NCBI GenBank assembly: GCA_008477525.1
Contig: SPDT01000007.1
Coordinates: 1,488,001-1,552,000, forward strand
Source of the DNA: Hypomyces perniciosus
Taxonomy: Eukaryota > Ascomycota > Sordariomycetes > Hypocreales > Hypocreaceae
Length of the DNA: 64,000 nt
Direction: 5' to 3'
In this document: piece by piece, positions 12,101-23,203 of the stretch
Numbering within the stretch: position 1 is the first letter of the stretch
Layout: every line of letters starts with the position of its first letter
The notes under the pieces: model-generated
The model's database searches: none
The model's input: only the letters and a program-made list of their open reading frames with translations
What the model was told of the DNA's origin: nothing
Made by a program: the position numbers and the translations under genes

Positions 12101-12487
12101 GACGGCATCAACGACTCTCCGGCACTTACGACTGCAGATATCGGTATCGCCATCGGGTCTGGGAGCGACGTGGCCATTTCGAGCGCCGACTTTGTGCTCG
12201 CTACATCCAATCTCAACTCGGTGCTGACGCTTCTGGACCTCAGCCGGGTTGTCTTCCGCCGCATCAAGATCAACTTTGGCTGGGCTGCGGTTTACAACGT
12301 GTTGGCGATCCCTATTGCGGCCGGGTGCCTATATGCAGTCAAAACGTCGAGTGGTAACCCCATCAAGCTAGACCCCGTGTGGGCCTCGCTGGCGATGGCG
12401 CTGTCGAGTATCAGCGTGGTGCTGAGCAGTCTGAGTTTGAGGACCAAGATTCCTGGATTGGGATTCCGGAACAAGCAGGTTGGTTGA
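9158..12487 (+). CDS. Copper-transporting P1B-type ATPase (Ccc2/CrpA-like)
   Basis: Heavy-metal P-type ATPase that exports Cu(I), either into the secretory pathway or out of the cell. It is one 1109-residue frame. The N-terminus has three metal-binding-like Cys motifs: LHCPSC (about residues 16-19), GGMTCAAC (200-203) and the unusual FCPRC (282-285). These are followed by transmembrane helices (for example around IIAIPTFVLGIVYM), the TGES actuator loop, the intramembrane CPC in ACPCGLGLAAPT (708-710), which marks the P1B-1 class, the phosphorylated Asp in DKTGTLT (753), the SHP nucleotide-domain motif, GDN and GDGINDSPA (about 981). The open frame extends 98 codons upstream to 8864, but MSNTVTTSF at 9158 is preferred because the first metal-binding domain begins right after it and the upstream residues look like translated leader. 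Exporter versus Golgi pump cannot be decided here. Confidence 0.92.
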   Translation: MSNTVTTSFLLGNLHCPSCVTLIKNLLQETYGNKILWVSPNVVTSIVTVEHDDHSSDFVRSMGKTLEDVGFEICGVDSTASIPTELDNNAAMQTGETSWAMSHASESFGGWPSVWGQKQPSSTLEATKAAHLDNCEACKLVLPHEQEETDNTQRDLKRSFSSASISKSPTHHASPLDGIVTDDGSTTSWRATISVGGMTCAACVTAITDEIQKLSWVSKIFVNLVGNSATVEYTGSDRAKDLVEAIEDLGYDAMIDKVVNLNEEKGPADERTVEFKIDGIFCPRCPERITRTLRSFSSHRVQILHEPSIEHPFLKLRYVPDAPRFTVRHILQSIEATDPSLHAKIYHPPTLEERSRAIRAKHTRQLLYRVILSAIIAIPTFVLGIVYMTLVPDSNQTKHYLMKPWTSGLSRLEVILCALATPVYFFAADAFHTKAIKELRTLWRHGSRVPVVQRFYKFGSMNMLMSLGTSIAYISSVAQMFAAVANGDTDVPEDRFYFDAVVFLTLFLLSGRLIEAYSKSKTGNAVEALTKLRPNTALLIEQDKLQGQITTTIHMDQLEHGDVIRVPNGSSPPVDGVILSGGTNFDESSLTGESRPIKKGPGDEVFAGTINKGSAVTVHVTGTGGKSMLDQIVEVVREGQTKRAPMEQVADLLTSYFVPVVTLIAITTWAVWMALAFTRKVSDEELSTPRGSAAFAFQFAIAVFVVACPCGLGLAAPTAIFVGGGLAAKNGILVKGGGEAFEKASKVGCVVFDKTGTLTVGGEPQITDSAFFPDGEVDGIDKQTLLSGLKATEENSSHPIAKAIVSFCGTSTEAVELENVDELSGKGMKATYKHRQLDIAVGNEKLMHDLSASLTGHVRSLLEAWKREAKSVALVAMKPRDGTAWTLVAALSISDPIRDETVPVIAALQKRGMQVWMLSGDNVTTAQAVAQRVGIPESNVLAEVLPSEKAAKISYLQATIHASAGRSHEYASRRAMVAMVGDGINDSPALTTADIGIAIGSGSDVAISSADFVLATSNLNSVLTLLDLSRVVFRRIKINFGWAAVYNVLAIPIAAGCLYAVKTSSGNPIKLDPVWASLAMALSSISVVLSSLSLRTKIPGLGFRNKQVG

Positions 12488-14516
12488 TTGGCGGGTACTT
12501 GGTAATGCGGTGTATGAGGATGAGGTCATGATAGCGATGGCCTCCAATGTTTCTAGTTAGTTGTTAGTCAACAATGAATTCTTACGGAGTACTGCTTGCC
12601 ATGATTTGCACAGAACGGGCGGAGCAAAGCTCCGGACATTTCGGAGAGTCGGAAGGCCCGGCCCCGTAACCGCGGCATCGGCGGACAGCGGAGATAGTCC
12701 GGAACGCATTACCGGGTTCGGTTTGGACCGGTGGCGCGTGGCCTGTGGCTGGCGCTGGACCCTCCATTCCCATGCCATTCCCATTCCGTGGAATTTTGTT
12801 GGCTGTGCTGCTGAGTGAGACTCGTTGCTTTTCTTAGTACTCTGTAATGGGGGCTTTTGTTGGGCTGTCCTCAGAGATGGGTGTTCAGCTAAGGAAGGAT
12901 TGTTGTATTTTTGACGCAGCTTTGCGCAAGCCATGTGCTGGTGGATATGACAGGGCAAGGTATGTTTGTTGTATCGGACTTTACGGTTCCTCAAGCATAT
13001 TCCGAGCTCTGATGCCCCCCCCCGGTATTTCGTGTATGTAGATACCGACTCCCGGCTCAACTACTTCGTATACGGAGCCCCGTATTCCACAACACATACA
13101 AGTACTCCGTATTATGGCAATGACTAATAAGCAAACCAACATGAAAAATACCACCACAAATAGGTAGTCGTTAGTCTTTTTGCTCCATTCTTCAGCTCGC
13201 GCCTCGCCCCGAATCCCATCGGCCGACTCCTCCTCCTCCTCCTCCTCCTCTGCTGCTGTCGCCAACAATCTCAACCCCGCAAATAGGATAGCCCGGATCC
13301 CTTCGCTCCCGGACGAACACGCGCATGGAAATAAGCCCACGAGGTGTGGCACATTTTCATTCAGCCTCGAGGAGGGGCCACCACCACATCTGGTTACATC
13401 TTGCTTGGCATACAACCCACATCTCAGGCTTCTTCAAGGCGCTCAGGAAAAAAAAGGCAAAAAAAGGGCGTGTACGAAGTAGTGAAGTCAATAAATAAAT
13501 ATATTAATAAATAAATTAAAAACAGGCAGCCCGACGAATTAATAACAACACACACCAAAGTGTCGGCTGATTGGACAGCCTCGTTTCCCTCTTTACATCC
13601 AGTCAGATACTCTGGACATGTCATTCATGAAAATGCAATAAGGCGCAGCATCACAACGGATTCACTGCTCCATGTTGACTACCTAGGCGGTGGTAGTAGT
13701 AGTAGTAGTAACTGCCGAGTACGAAGCACTCTTTAATCAATAAAAAGAAAGAAAGAAAGAATCCGAACGCGAGTCCGAAATCTTACATATGATGCTGTGG
13801 ATGAGCCCCATAAGAAAATACTCCGCCACCTCCGCAACAAAGGTGTCATCCCGACCTCGCACAACACAAGTAGTAGTAGGAGTGGTAATAGTATGACAAT
13901 TCAGTGATTACTATCAACTGGGCCTCTAGGGCCGTGGTATTCTCAGCTCCTCCGTAGAAGAGATCCTCTTGCTATGTAGTAGTACAAGTATTCCCAGTTC
14001 TCATCAAGCCCAGACAAAGAAAAAGCAGGTAGTAGCCAGTTCCATCCTCGGAACATGGCAGCGACAGTGTGTAAAAAAGAAAAATTCAAGTCCCCAACTC
14101 CTATCCTATCCCTTGACCCAATATCCGTGACCGAAGAGATTATTCCAACCTTTGTGTTCCCCATCTCCTCCCTGTAGACCAAAGGGTGACAAAACAAACT
14201 AAACAAGGCGAATCCCTTCCGGACCAGCCAATTTCCTTGTATGCACATGATATCTCTGTATGGTTGTATTAAGTGTTGAATGTGGATGTAATAGTGGCGA
14301 GTCCAAAAGTCGAAAGAGATATTCAAGGAAATGCAACAACTGCGGTCGCGCCGTCCATGCAGCTCGTTCTAAGTGAAATCCGCGCAACGCCACGCTTTTT
14401 ATAACGCAAGAGAGTTTCGTAAGAGCATAGACCAAAAAAGGTTAAAAAAAAAGGAACGCCAGGATGTGATGGATGATGTGTATGTTGGTGTTGCGTTGCC
14501 GATGGTGAGAATGAGT
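12488..14516. other. Gene-free stretch with simple repeats, 2 kb
   Basis: 3' flanks of the convergent ATPase and cyclin genes. It holds four exact TACKRAGTA-type motifs (12583, 13062, 13103, 13473), a (TCC)n run near 13228-13250, a (GTA)n run near 13690-13710 and GAAA repeats near 13745. No protein family recognised. Confidence 0.6.
13228..13250. repeat. (TCC)n microsatellite
   Basis: A run of about seven to eight TCC trinucleotides in non-coding DNA between convergent genes. Confidence 0.8.
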
Positions 14517-15638
14517 TTATCGGACGGCGACGGCACTACCGAGGAGTCGTCCCCACATACCGCGCTTTTGGCGCTTCTTCGTTGCGCTCTCGTTGAGTTG
14601 CTGGTACTGCTCGGCCGAGATCTCATAGGGAAGCATGCGTCCGCTGGGCACCGGCGCCTTGGACGGCACATCCTTCTCCATGATGATCTCGACTGGTGAA
14701 TCGTAGAGACTGCCCTGGGTCGTCTCGTACAAGTATGGCGAGGGGTCAGACTCAAGAGGGGTGGTTGAGCGCGAGTGCTGTCGGCTCGAAGAAATTGACG
14801 ATGCGTAGGAGCTGGCCGAGCTGCTGTAGACGAGTCCAGGCGGGGTGACAGAGCCGTTGCTAGCGGTGCGGTAGTGCTCGGGGCTAGCATGTCGAGATCG
14901 GGAGTGGCCTCTGGACGAAGGAGGGCTGACGTATCGAGCAGCAGCAGCGTACATTTCCTGCTGTCGCCTCTTCTCCTCGCGTTGGCGCATCTTCCTCTCG
15001 TGCTTCTGGACAATCTTGACTCTCAATGGCTCCAGGAAGGAGTTCAGCTCCCGGTACAGGTCCTGCTCGGTGATTCTCAGGTCCCACTCCAGCAGGAAAA
15101 GCAACTGCTTCTCCATCAGGTTGACTTCGGTGCGGGTGAAGCCAAAGTTGTAGTAGTTGGTGTTGATGTGAGTGTAGTTGGCCCAGTGCTTGTTCTTGGG
15201 TGAGCTGTCATTGAGGTACTTGGCTGACAGGATAAGGGAAGCCAGGAAGATGCGGTGGGTGGTGCATCGTAGGCCACGGGCCATGGGCTGAAGCTTGGCC
15301 TTGAGGCGGTTCAGGTAGACAAGAGTGGACATGAGCGTCGGGACCTGGACATTGGAAGAGACGACCAGCTGGGTGATGAACTCCTCGAGGGTGGGCAGGG
15401 CGTTATCGGTGCTGCGAACAACTCGGGGCTCGGGACTCCTTGGGGGAGTAGGCATGGCGGACTGGTTGGCGGTCTCTGTAGTGCAGCTTGCGGGTGGCAT
15501 CAGGTTGGTATCGCAGGAAATGACACTGTAGGCGGCGTCGGCCAGATAAGTAATCATGTCGCGGCTGACGGGTTGATAGACGAATTGGTCAAGGGCGGCT
15601 TTGTTGAGCTCGTCCATGGTGAAATACCGTGACGCCAT
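14517..15638 (-). CDS. pclA: Pho85-type cyclin, PclA/Pcl1-like
   Basis: Cyclin of the Pcl1/Pcl2/Pcl9 branch, which activates a Pho85-class CDK; in Aspergillus nidulans PclA acts in G1/S control and conidiation. Single exon, 373 residues, ATG at 15638. The cyclin box spans about residues 80-190: TLEEFITQLVVSSNVQVPTL, TLVYLNRLKAK, then the core TTHRIFLASLILSAKYLNDSS, followed by NKHWANYT and TEVNLMEKQLLFLLEWDLRI. The last 150 residues are Ser/Arg-rich and disordered, with many SP/TP sites (SPPSS, TTPLES, TPPG), typical of phosphorylation-regulated turnover. Upstream lies the largest gene-free stretch in the window. Family assignment is firm; the pclA symbol rests on resemblance to the Aspergillus protein. 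Confidence 0.85.
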   Translation of the reverse strand: MASRYFTMDELNKAALDQFVYQPVSRDMITYLADAAYSVISCDTNLMPPASCTTETANQSAMPTPPRSPEPRVVRSTDNALPTLEEFITQLVVSSNVQVPTLMSTLVYLNRLKAKLQPMARGLRCTTHRIFLASLILSAKYLNDSSPKNKHWANYTHINTNYYNFGFTRTEVNLMEKQLLFLLEWDLRITEQDLYRELNSFLEPLRVKIVQKHERKMRQREEKRRQQEMYAAAARYVSPPSSRGHSRSRHASPEHYRTASNGSVTPPGLVYSSSASSYASSISSSRQHSRSTTPLESDPSPYLYETTQGSLYDSPVEIIMEKDVPSKAPVPSGRMLPYEISAEQYQQLNESATKKRQKRGMWGRLLGSAVAVR

Positions 15639-16210
15639 GTTGTGTTGTTGTTGTTGTGTGATGAGACGTCTATGTCTAGTCTATGTGGTAGGACGGGTGG
15701 ATTTATAAATCCGGGCGCAAAGAGCAAAGAGCAAAGAGAGGGAGAGGCAGGGGCAGGGGCAAGAGTATATGTAAGACGGATATATATGTGTGGAGTGTGT
15801 ATCAGGGAGGAGTTAGACAGTTCGTGAGCATGTGGCCCTTTTTTAGGAGTGAACGGGAACGCAAATGACCACTACACACTTTCTGGTCTGCGCAACTTAA
15901 ACCTTCGCTCCGAGCTGGGTGACGTTGGGTGCACGAGGCTGAGTCCCAGGTGCCTTTTCTTGGGGTCGGCGGAAGCGCGGTAGTGGACGCCACAGGGAGG
16001 GTGACTAGCAGTCTTAGCAGAGCTCCAGGTGCCTGCGAGTCTGCCGATGGGGGATGCCTGCGGGCTGCAGGGGTCGCGACGGATGGACGGTAGGGATACA
16101 GCGGTGCTGCCAGGGAGTGAAGTTGGAGGGGGGTCGTGTTGGGCGGTCAGGTACGAGGTACAAAGTACCCAGGTACTAAGCTGCTAGCGGACGCGTGGTG
16201 TGTGTGGCGG

Positions 16211-19200
16211 TACGGAGTACCTGCGGGGCAGACAGTTGTCCAGGTCGACAGGGATGATGCAGCAGGGCTCCCTTTTAGAGTTGGCGCCTCGTTTATGGGA
16301 CGGCCGCGTATCTTGTCAGCAGGGGTGGCCCGGAATGTCAACGCCTACTCCGTACTCGTAGTAGGGAGAGCGGCACGATTGGCGGTGATTGCGAATCTGG
16401 TGGCAAAGTGCCGTGCTGTGCTGCGCTGTGCTGCTGAGAGAGCTGCGAAAAAATAGAATCGTGTTTGTTCGGTCGTTTGTCGCTGTGGCTGGGGCAGAAA
16501 TGCTCGCGGTTTGGAATCTCGATCAAGCACGGTCAGGTGAACCAAATCGAAGGGAGACTCCGTGTTCCAGGTGGATGTGGATATAGCACAGGGGGTGTTG
16601 TGTTGTGTTGCTGGTGACGGCAGTTGAAGAACACGCAGTCAGTCAGTCAGTGAGTTGGTTTGCCCGATGAAACGGAACGTGTCTGCTGCGGACTAGTCTG
16701 CGGGAGACGGGCAATTAATAACGGTCCTGATAAAAATAAAGATAAAAGGTTTGCTCCGGTGACTGAGGAAGGATGAATTTGGGGCTTTGTTCAAGTGCAG
16801 TGAAGTGACTGCCGACCAGTCCGGGGCGTCGTCAACGTACGTACCTCCGTGAGTGAGTGAGTGCGAGCGGACAAGGGCTATCTCCGTTCCGATCCAGCGG
16901 AAGAGTGCGTTAATGGGGCAAAGTCAATCAATCAGTGACTGAGCGAGAGAGTGATGAGTGAGTTGCCGCCGTGTCTTTCCGGCGTGTTTGACTTCTTTTC
17001 AACGGTCCACTTTAAGCAGACAGTGAAGAGAAAGAAAGAAAGCAAAAAGCGTTGAGTAACAGAGCGAGTGGACGTCCTGTTGTATTTCAAGTCTCCAATT
17101 GGAGCGCAAGTGGGGATGATGCCGAAAGAGTCGGAGATGCAAGTTTGTTTGCTGGTGCGTGTGCAGGGCTGCAAAATGATCCAGGCTGCAATTGATGTCA
17201 TGCAAGTCTGGGACCACAAACCAGGACTGGATGGAGCCAGATGTTAAATAGAATCTCCCAATCGACAAACGACAGGGTGGTTGGCAAAAGAAGGGCGGAT
17301 GTGTCGATTGGAATCGGCCAGCGGATACAAAGGGAGGCGTGCTTTGCTGGAGTGACGAGAAAAGATGGGCCTGCACCTTTCAGGGAAGAGTCACAACCAA
17401 ACCAAAGGGGCGAAAGACAGAAATGTGACGAAACACAGTCGTCGTTGTCGTCAGGCAGAAAAAAAAAGGAAGAAAAAAAGAGAGACGTCCGGCCGGCGGT
17501 CGATCCGAGCAAGTATTAACCACGCTGTGGTATGTGATGTTGCTGCTCCTTTTTTTGCTTCCCTCTTTTTCCTTCAGCGCTGCTGTCCAATACGTCCCGC
17601 GTGGATTCCAGAGTCAGGCACGAAGGGGGGGAAAGGGAGTATGAATTCGAGAAAAAAAATCGGCCAATTTAATTAATGCAGGTAAAAATGAGGGAAGACG
17701 AAATTGGGATGGAAGGGACGAGTGTTGATGTGATGTGATGAGACGAAACGAAGGAGGGAGATGGGAGGTGCTATTTTAATATCACCGTCGAGTTGTTGTT
17801 CGGTACCTCCTCCGTACATACTACGGAGTACATGAAGAATTGATCGCTTCCTTCAAGATCTTAACTTAGCAAACAATCAATCAATACGGAGCATTATTCT
17901 GCAAGCAACATCTGCGGGCGCCAACAATCGAGTGGACAGGGTTGCCGTTTCTGGCCCTTGCCGCATGCTATTGTTTCCCGTCCAATGCATCCGCCCAGCC
18001 AGCCAAACGACGATGCGCCGCCATTCGAGGGATCTGACAGGTACGAGTACGTACGAAGTAGTAGTAGTCGACCGATGCCAGCGCGTCAACCACAGCGACT
18101 GGTTCGCCCTGATGCGAGTATATAGATACGTGGATAGATGGTTCGCCAACAAGGGGGGAGGCAACGGGCCCTGTCCAAAACCCCAGCGTTTGACCGAGTT
18201 TCATTGGCCCAGGATGCCCACATCTTGAAACAAGCCCGTTCGAAACCCACCCTCCTCCACCACCCTTCGAAACGCAGTGAACCCCCCCCTTGTCCGGTCA
18301 GTCTACGAAGTACAGAGGGGAGAAAGGCGACTGGTTCGTAGAGCGTACGAGTAGTACAGTCCGCCCCGACGACCCAACAGGCGGGCGCGGCTACGCTGTC
18401 TGCTGCTGCGTGTGAGTTGGCAAAGAGGGACGGAAAAGTGGGAATCCATATCCACTGCTATTCCTGTTTTTCGTTTTGCCATGTTCCTTTTTCGTGTCAT
18501 GTCCGGGGTTGTCGCCTATGATTCGTGCGCATTGCTTTGCTGGCTTTTGCCTTTGCCAATGGTACCGCCAGGGGGGCCCCTCCACCAGCTAGCTGCTAAC
18601 ATCCAAACGGCAGGCAAAAAGTCAGCGCAGCGTCGCCGCGAGATGGACGACAAAACGCCGCGCCGTGCGCCACAATCAGGATTGGTTTCTTGTCTGAGAG
18701 CCACTCGTCGCTAACTTTTGCATACCAGTCAATGAAAGACGATCCATGGGGTTCTTGGAGTCTGGCTTGGTAACTGGGCGAGATGCTCAAGTTTGAAACA
18801 TGAAACTGCTGCTGCGCCATTCTGCAACATTCAAAACGATGGATCTCATCAGCGGCCTGTGCGTTGCATATCAACTTACAAAATTCCCTGTTGTTAGTGC
18901 ACTGTTGCAAATTCCAAGCCAGATCCGTAACACAGTGTACAAATCCCCGCGTCCTCGAGTGTGGCGCCAGACTTCTTCCCCGCCTCTTGAGCCCTGAGTC
19001 GAGATGGTTTCTCTTAGTTCTAGGCCATGTTGCCAAGTGAATGAATTCCAATGCGAATGACTCGGGATTTATTACTATTCCTCCCTTTCTGTCACTCGAG
19101 TTGGCCAGGCTCGACGATCACGCTTGTCCGATCGGTTAATAGTGCAGGGATCTAATATCTCATCCAGCTTTTTGTTGGTAATATTGCTTTTGTAGCGGAC

Positions 19201-21018
19201 AATCATACTCCTACGAAGTACTTCGTACTAGGACGTATTTCGGAAATTAGTGTTCACTTTATTTCAGCTTCAATGACCAACTATCTACGAGTACCTAGTA
19301 CTACTACTATCTACCATGTGCTAGTGCTAGTGCTCCGTAGAATAGTTCTCAACGCTTGTGTTCATCGCTCATCCCACTTGTCTCAATTCCCCCACCCTTC
19401 TTCATATTGATTCCCGCTATTGAGGCTTCATCAGGGAGATTCTATCGCCGATTACATTACTGCTACTCATACTACGTAATACTACGAAGTAGCACCGACT
19501 CTACCACTACTACCTCAATCAGCCGGGACAGCCCGTCTGTGGAATGGAGACATACCACGACGCCAGGCCGGCCAGATAAAAAGAAGCAAGTACTATCTAA
19601 TATCTCCTTGCAATACGAACAGTAACAAAGGAAGTACGAAGTAATACAAGCAAGCATACTGAGTAGAAAAGCCACTTTTGTCAATACCAGTTGGCAGCTA
19701 TTACTTCATACTCCGTACTGTCTTTTTCTTTGTAGTATCGTAATGTGCGAAATATTTTGTGGCTTGTCCCGCTCGGATCTCCCGTCCCCGTGCACAACAA
19801 CACTATGTCATCCCCTCCCACTATCACAAGTTGAGATTATCTTCCTCGAAGGTAGCAGTCGGCTCCGTGCCTTTCAGTTGGCAGACCCCGCCTCCCGTCA
19901 AGGCTTGCCAAAAAGTAGGTGAAGAAAGAGGGGGGCGAAAACGGAACGATTTATCAGTTTTTGGGAGGATGATTACGGAGTCGTACGGAGTACATACATA
20001 TACATACATGCACGTCGCCTGTCCACATAGGCGGGTCAACAGACAACACATCAAGCATGGGGCCAAGAAACATTCGTGTGAGCCTTTTTTTTTCCTCCCC
20101 TGACCGCAAAGAGTATATGTGCTTCCTACGAAGTACACAGGTGTTAATCCAATGTGTATACGAGCATTGTCCTCGTATATAAAATACTAGGCTTCCAGGG
20201 GCGCAAACGGAGGGTTGCATCTCCATCCACCATGTGAAGGATGAGCCATTCCATGTGGTAGTAGTAGCAGTAGCATCCGTATTACTATACATCGCGCCAT
20301 AATTCGTGCTCCAGAACAGACAGATACAGGTTAATTCCCGCTGCACGTTTTCTTTACGACGGGCATAATGATAACGGCAATGGTATTGCCTAGGGGGTGA
20401 TGTAGCGGTGAAAAGTTCCCATCATTTCCATGCCCTTCCCCATCCTATTTTTTTTTTTTAAACGAGGCGGCTTCATGCAACTTTCTTGGTTGCGAATTGG
20501 TTTGGTACCTTGGATGGTTGTATGTACTTCGTACTTTGTAGATCGGCAAAATTGCCTTGCCACGGGTACAACACACACACCCACACCGCGCGGCGAAAAA
20601 TACGAGTAGGCCGAGATCTCTGCAAAATGGCCGTTGATTGGTCCACCCCGCCTGAAACAAGATGGCGCACTTCGACCTTGTTGGTGGGCGCCACGGGCCT
20701 GGTGGTACGTATCCAAGGCCCGAATACCCAAATGTGGCTGAACGCCCGAGGTCCAGGGTCCAGGAGCATGTAAGTGTGGCTGGTGCGAGAGACCACGCAA
20801 GCAAATGACAGATATCTGGCCTTTCCACAGCTAGGTACGGAGTAGTCTAGGGCAAAAAAGACTCGCAAGCGAAAATGGCTCAATGTATTCTTAGCAATTG
20901 CGCTTTTGCAGTCATATGTATTTCTTGGCATCTTGTGAAGATGCGAGCTGTAAAGAAAACCGTGGCTTTGACAAAGCAAACATCGAACACCATGTACTTT
21001 CTCCGCATGTACTTCGTA
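16211..21018. repeat. Cluster of dispersed TACKRAGTA 9-mers
   Basis: Exact copies of TACGGAGTA, TACGAAGTA or their reverse complements start at 16211, 16346, 17822, 18052, 18304, 19212, 19219, 19483, 19635, 19709, 19984, 20127, 20525, 20836 and 21010. Most are flanked by G and C, giving GTAC...GTAC-like ends. They are not tandem; spacing runs from 7 to about 1,500 bases. Confidence 0.85.
19212..19227. repeat. 16-bp perfect palindrome TACGAAGTACTTCGTA
   Basis: Two motif copies in opposite orientation overlap by two bases and make a perfect inverted repeat. It could form a hairpin or bind a dimeric protein; no function is known to me. Confidence 0.85.
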
Positions 21019-23203
21019 CTCCCATGGCGCCGATGATCGAGTTTCCGTTCCATGGGTCATCCACCCCTCCCCTGGCCATCCGCCAAATCAAGTGATTGAC
21101 AGGGATAGAAACCGGACTTCGGGCCAGCGGCCAAGAAGGAAAAAAAAATTCCCCACGGGTCTCCATCGGATGACAAGCCCACCCAGCCAGGTCATGCGCT
21201 ATTATCGGGTCAGGCAGGTAGTACGAACATGCCAGCGCAACAGTGCAATCTTCATATTAGATGATTCATGAAGCGGGCCACATGCCATCCCATCTCTGTC
21301 AAGTTCAAATTCATGTGCTTTCTTTGCACTATACTATGTACAAACAAAGTAGGGAGTCCAGCAACGAAGAAACCTCGGTAAACTCCAAGACATGCAACCC
21401 TCCTCAACGCACAGCCGCCTGCATTAGGAATGCAACACCTATGTACAACGTAGAAGAAGAGATCTGCAAAGAAAACTAGATAGATTCTCAATGAGGCGTT
21501 CCCGGCCGATGCACACATAGTAGTAGTATATACATACTTGCTAATGCTACTACTACTGCTGCACCCACGGCGCATCGGGCTGTCCGGACGGACCAAACGG
21601 AGCGTCCGCCTAGCGTAGCACCGGATCCGCCCAGCCGATGTCTCCACATAACCCGCCCGAAGACCGTCAGTCACCGAGCCTTTTTCCCGGCATCTAACAA
21701 ATACTACATAGCATCAGGGCAACTTCTGTCCAAGTTCTAGAACTCTGTCGAAAAGGCCTATTTTCCGAATTTAGCAGCGGGATCGTTACTTCCTCTCGGG
21801 GAGCGAGCCAGCGAATGTTACCTACCTACGGAGCACCTAACCTACCTTTGCATGGATGGATGGTTTCTTGCATTCCTGACCGGCGCTTAGGTGCATCCAG
21901 CCAAGGGCGGTAAAACTACTGATAGAGGTACCTAATAGCACAAACGTCTGTCTCAATGCCAAGGTCAGAATATCCAACACAAAAAGCCGTCAGGCACAAG
22001 CTGCAATGCCACCCCCTCCAATTTCCAAACCCTATCGTAGTAGTAATTCAGGGCTGTTATTCCCCTTCTACCCACAGGGGCCTTTGCTTCAGCAGCCGCC
22101 TGCAACCCAAAACACTACCCCCCATGCAGTCGCGCTTGCGCACAAATATAGCCATGGCGCTTCCAGCTTCGGGTGTTTCATCACACGCACAACACGCGCT
22201 CACCCTCAAATTTAACCGAAGCGCTGATTGTGTAATACTATGGAGTAGTATACCGTACACCGTAGGCATCGTCCCCATCTCGGCGGCTATTCTGTCTTCT
22301 GGTTGTATGATCCAGAGATAGAAACAGAATCTTCCTAGCGCGTATTGTTGCTGTTGCGGCTAATACACCAATGGCAGCTTGGTCAGCCCTGGTCGTGCCA
22401 AACCCGAGGAACAGGGGCTTCGTGGAGCAATGTTGCCGGTTTTGAATGTACCGATACAGATCTTTCAGGTTACCATTTCGGCTTGTTGGACCTACAAGGT
22501 CTATTTTGGGACCCTCACCATAGTACTGCTTTAGGTAGGTCGCAGTCATACAGCTTCAGCATATCCTCAAATCATCACGACATAACTCTTGGCATACACA
22601 TAATGGCAGAACAACAACCATGTTGGTGGTTGCTTGTCCTTCACGTGCGTGAGTTCACTTCCATCATCAGTGTCAATGTGCAGTTTTGATCGTACAGTCT
22701 ATTACCTTTCCTCCCAGAAACCATGTCATGTCCATTGCCTAAACTGTACATAAAAACATAGAATTGGACAAGGGGGGGAGCCACGCTACAGCTCCAACTT
22801 CTCCATTGACTCTTCTCTTCCCAGCCATGGAGTTCGTCACATTAGCCCCAGTTGCGCAGAAAGATGTCCACCGATGTGCAAACACTTCAGTCATTATGCT
22901 GCCTCTGTCCCATCCACCAGGTGTGAATGGTCTGATGAGTTGAATGTTTTGGCGTGTACAAAAAGCCCATCACCTCAAGCGACGCGGCTCCTACACACGA
23001 TCCCCCTGCGGCCCTGAGCTGAGCAATCATAACAATGCCAGTATCACTGGTTGTTCCCCTGCGATTGAGTCTTGGTCATGTCCTGGTGATGCCGCAGTAT
23101 CCTGAAAATGAAAATAATGGATATTGGGCCAGCATACCATACCTGTTGTTTACCAACGAGGTATGCGCGTATGCACCACAGGATATGGGCCTACTACGCC
23201 CCT

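Larger units (their letters stand above)
15639..23203. other. 7.5 kb gene desert upstream of the cyclin gene
   Basis: No frame shows a recognisable protein or a plausible spliced gene; the longest open frames (up to 195 codons) have no family motifs and odd composition. The stretch is rich in short motifs: 15 exact TACGGAGTA/TACGAAGTA-family 9-mers between 16211 and 21018, (GTA)n and (TAG)n runs, poly-A/T tracts, and a CAGT repeat near 16640. It probably contains the cyclin promoter with a long 5' leader, and the 3' flank of nimX. A non-coding RNA cannot be ruled out. Confidence 0.6.

Noticed and set aside
14399..15013. 204-codon frame overlapping the cyclin C-terminus
   Set aside because: Alternative frame of the Ser/Arg-rich tail on the same strand; no conserved feature.
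18196..18250. A-box/B-box-like pair TTGGCCCAGG and GTTCGAAACCC
   Set aside because: The gap of about 21 bases is too short for a tRNA and no cloverleaf can be drawn.
20473..21060. 195-codon minus-strand frame in the desert
   Set aside because: No domain, no signal peptide, no splice partners; length is within chance for this composition. It also contains 9-mer motif copies, which otherwise avoid exons.
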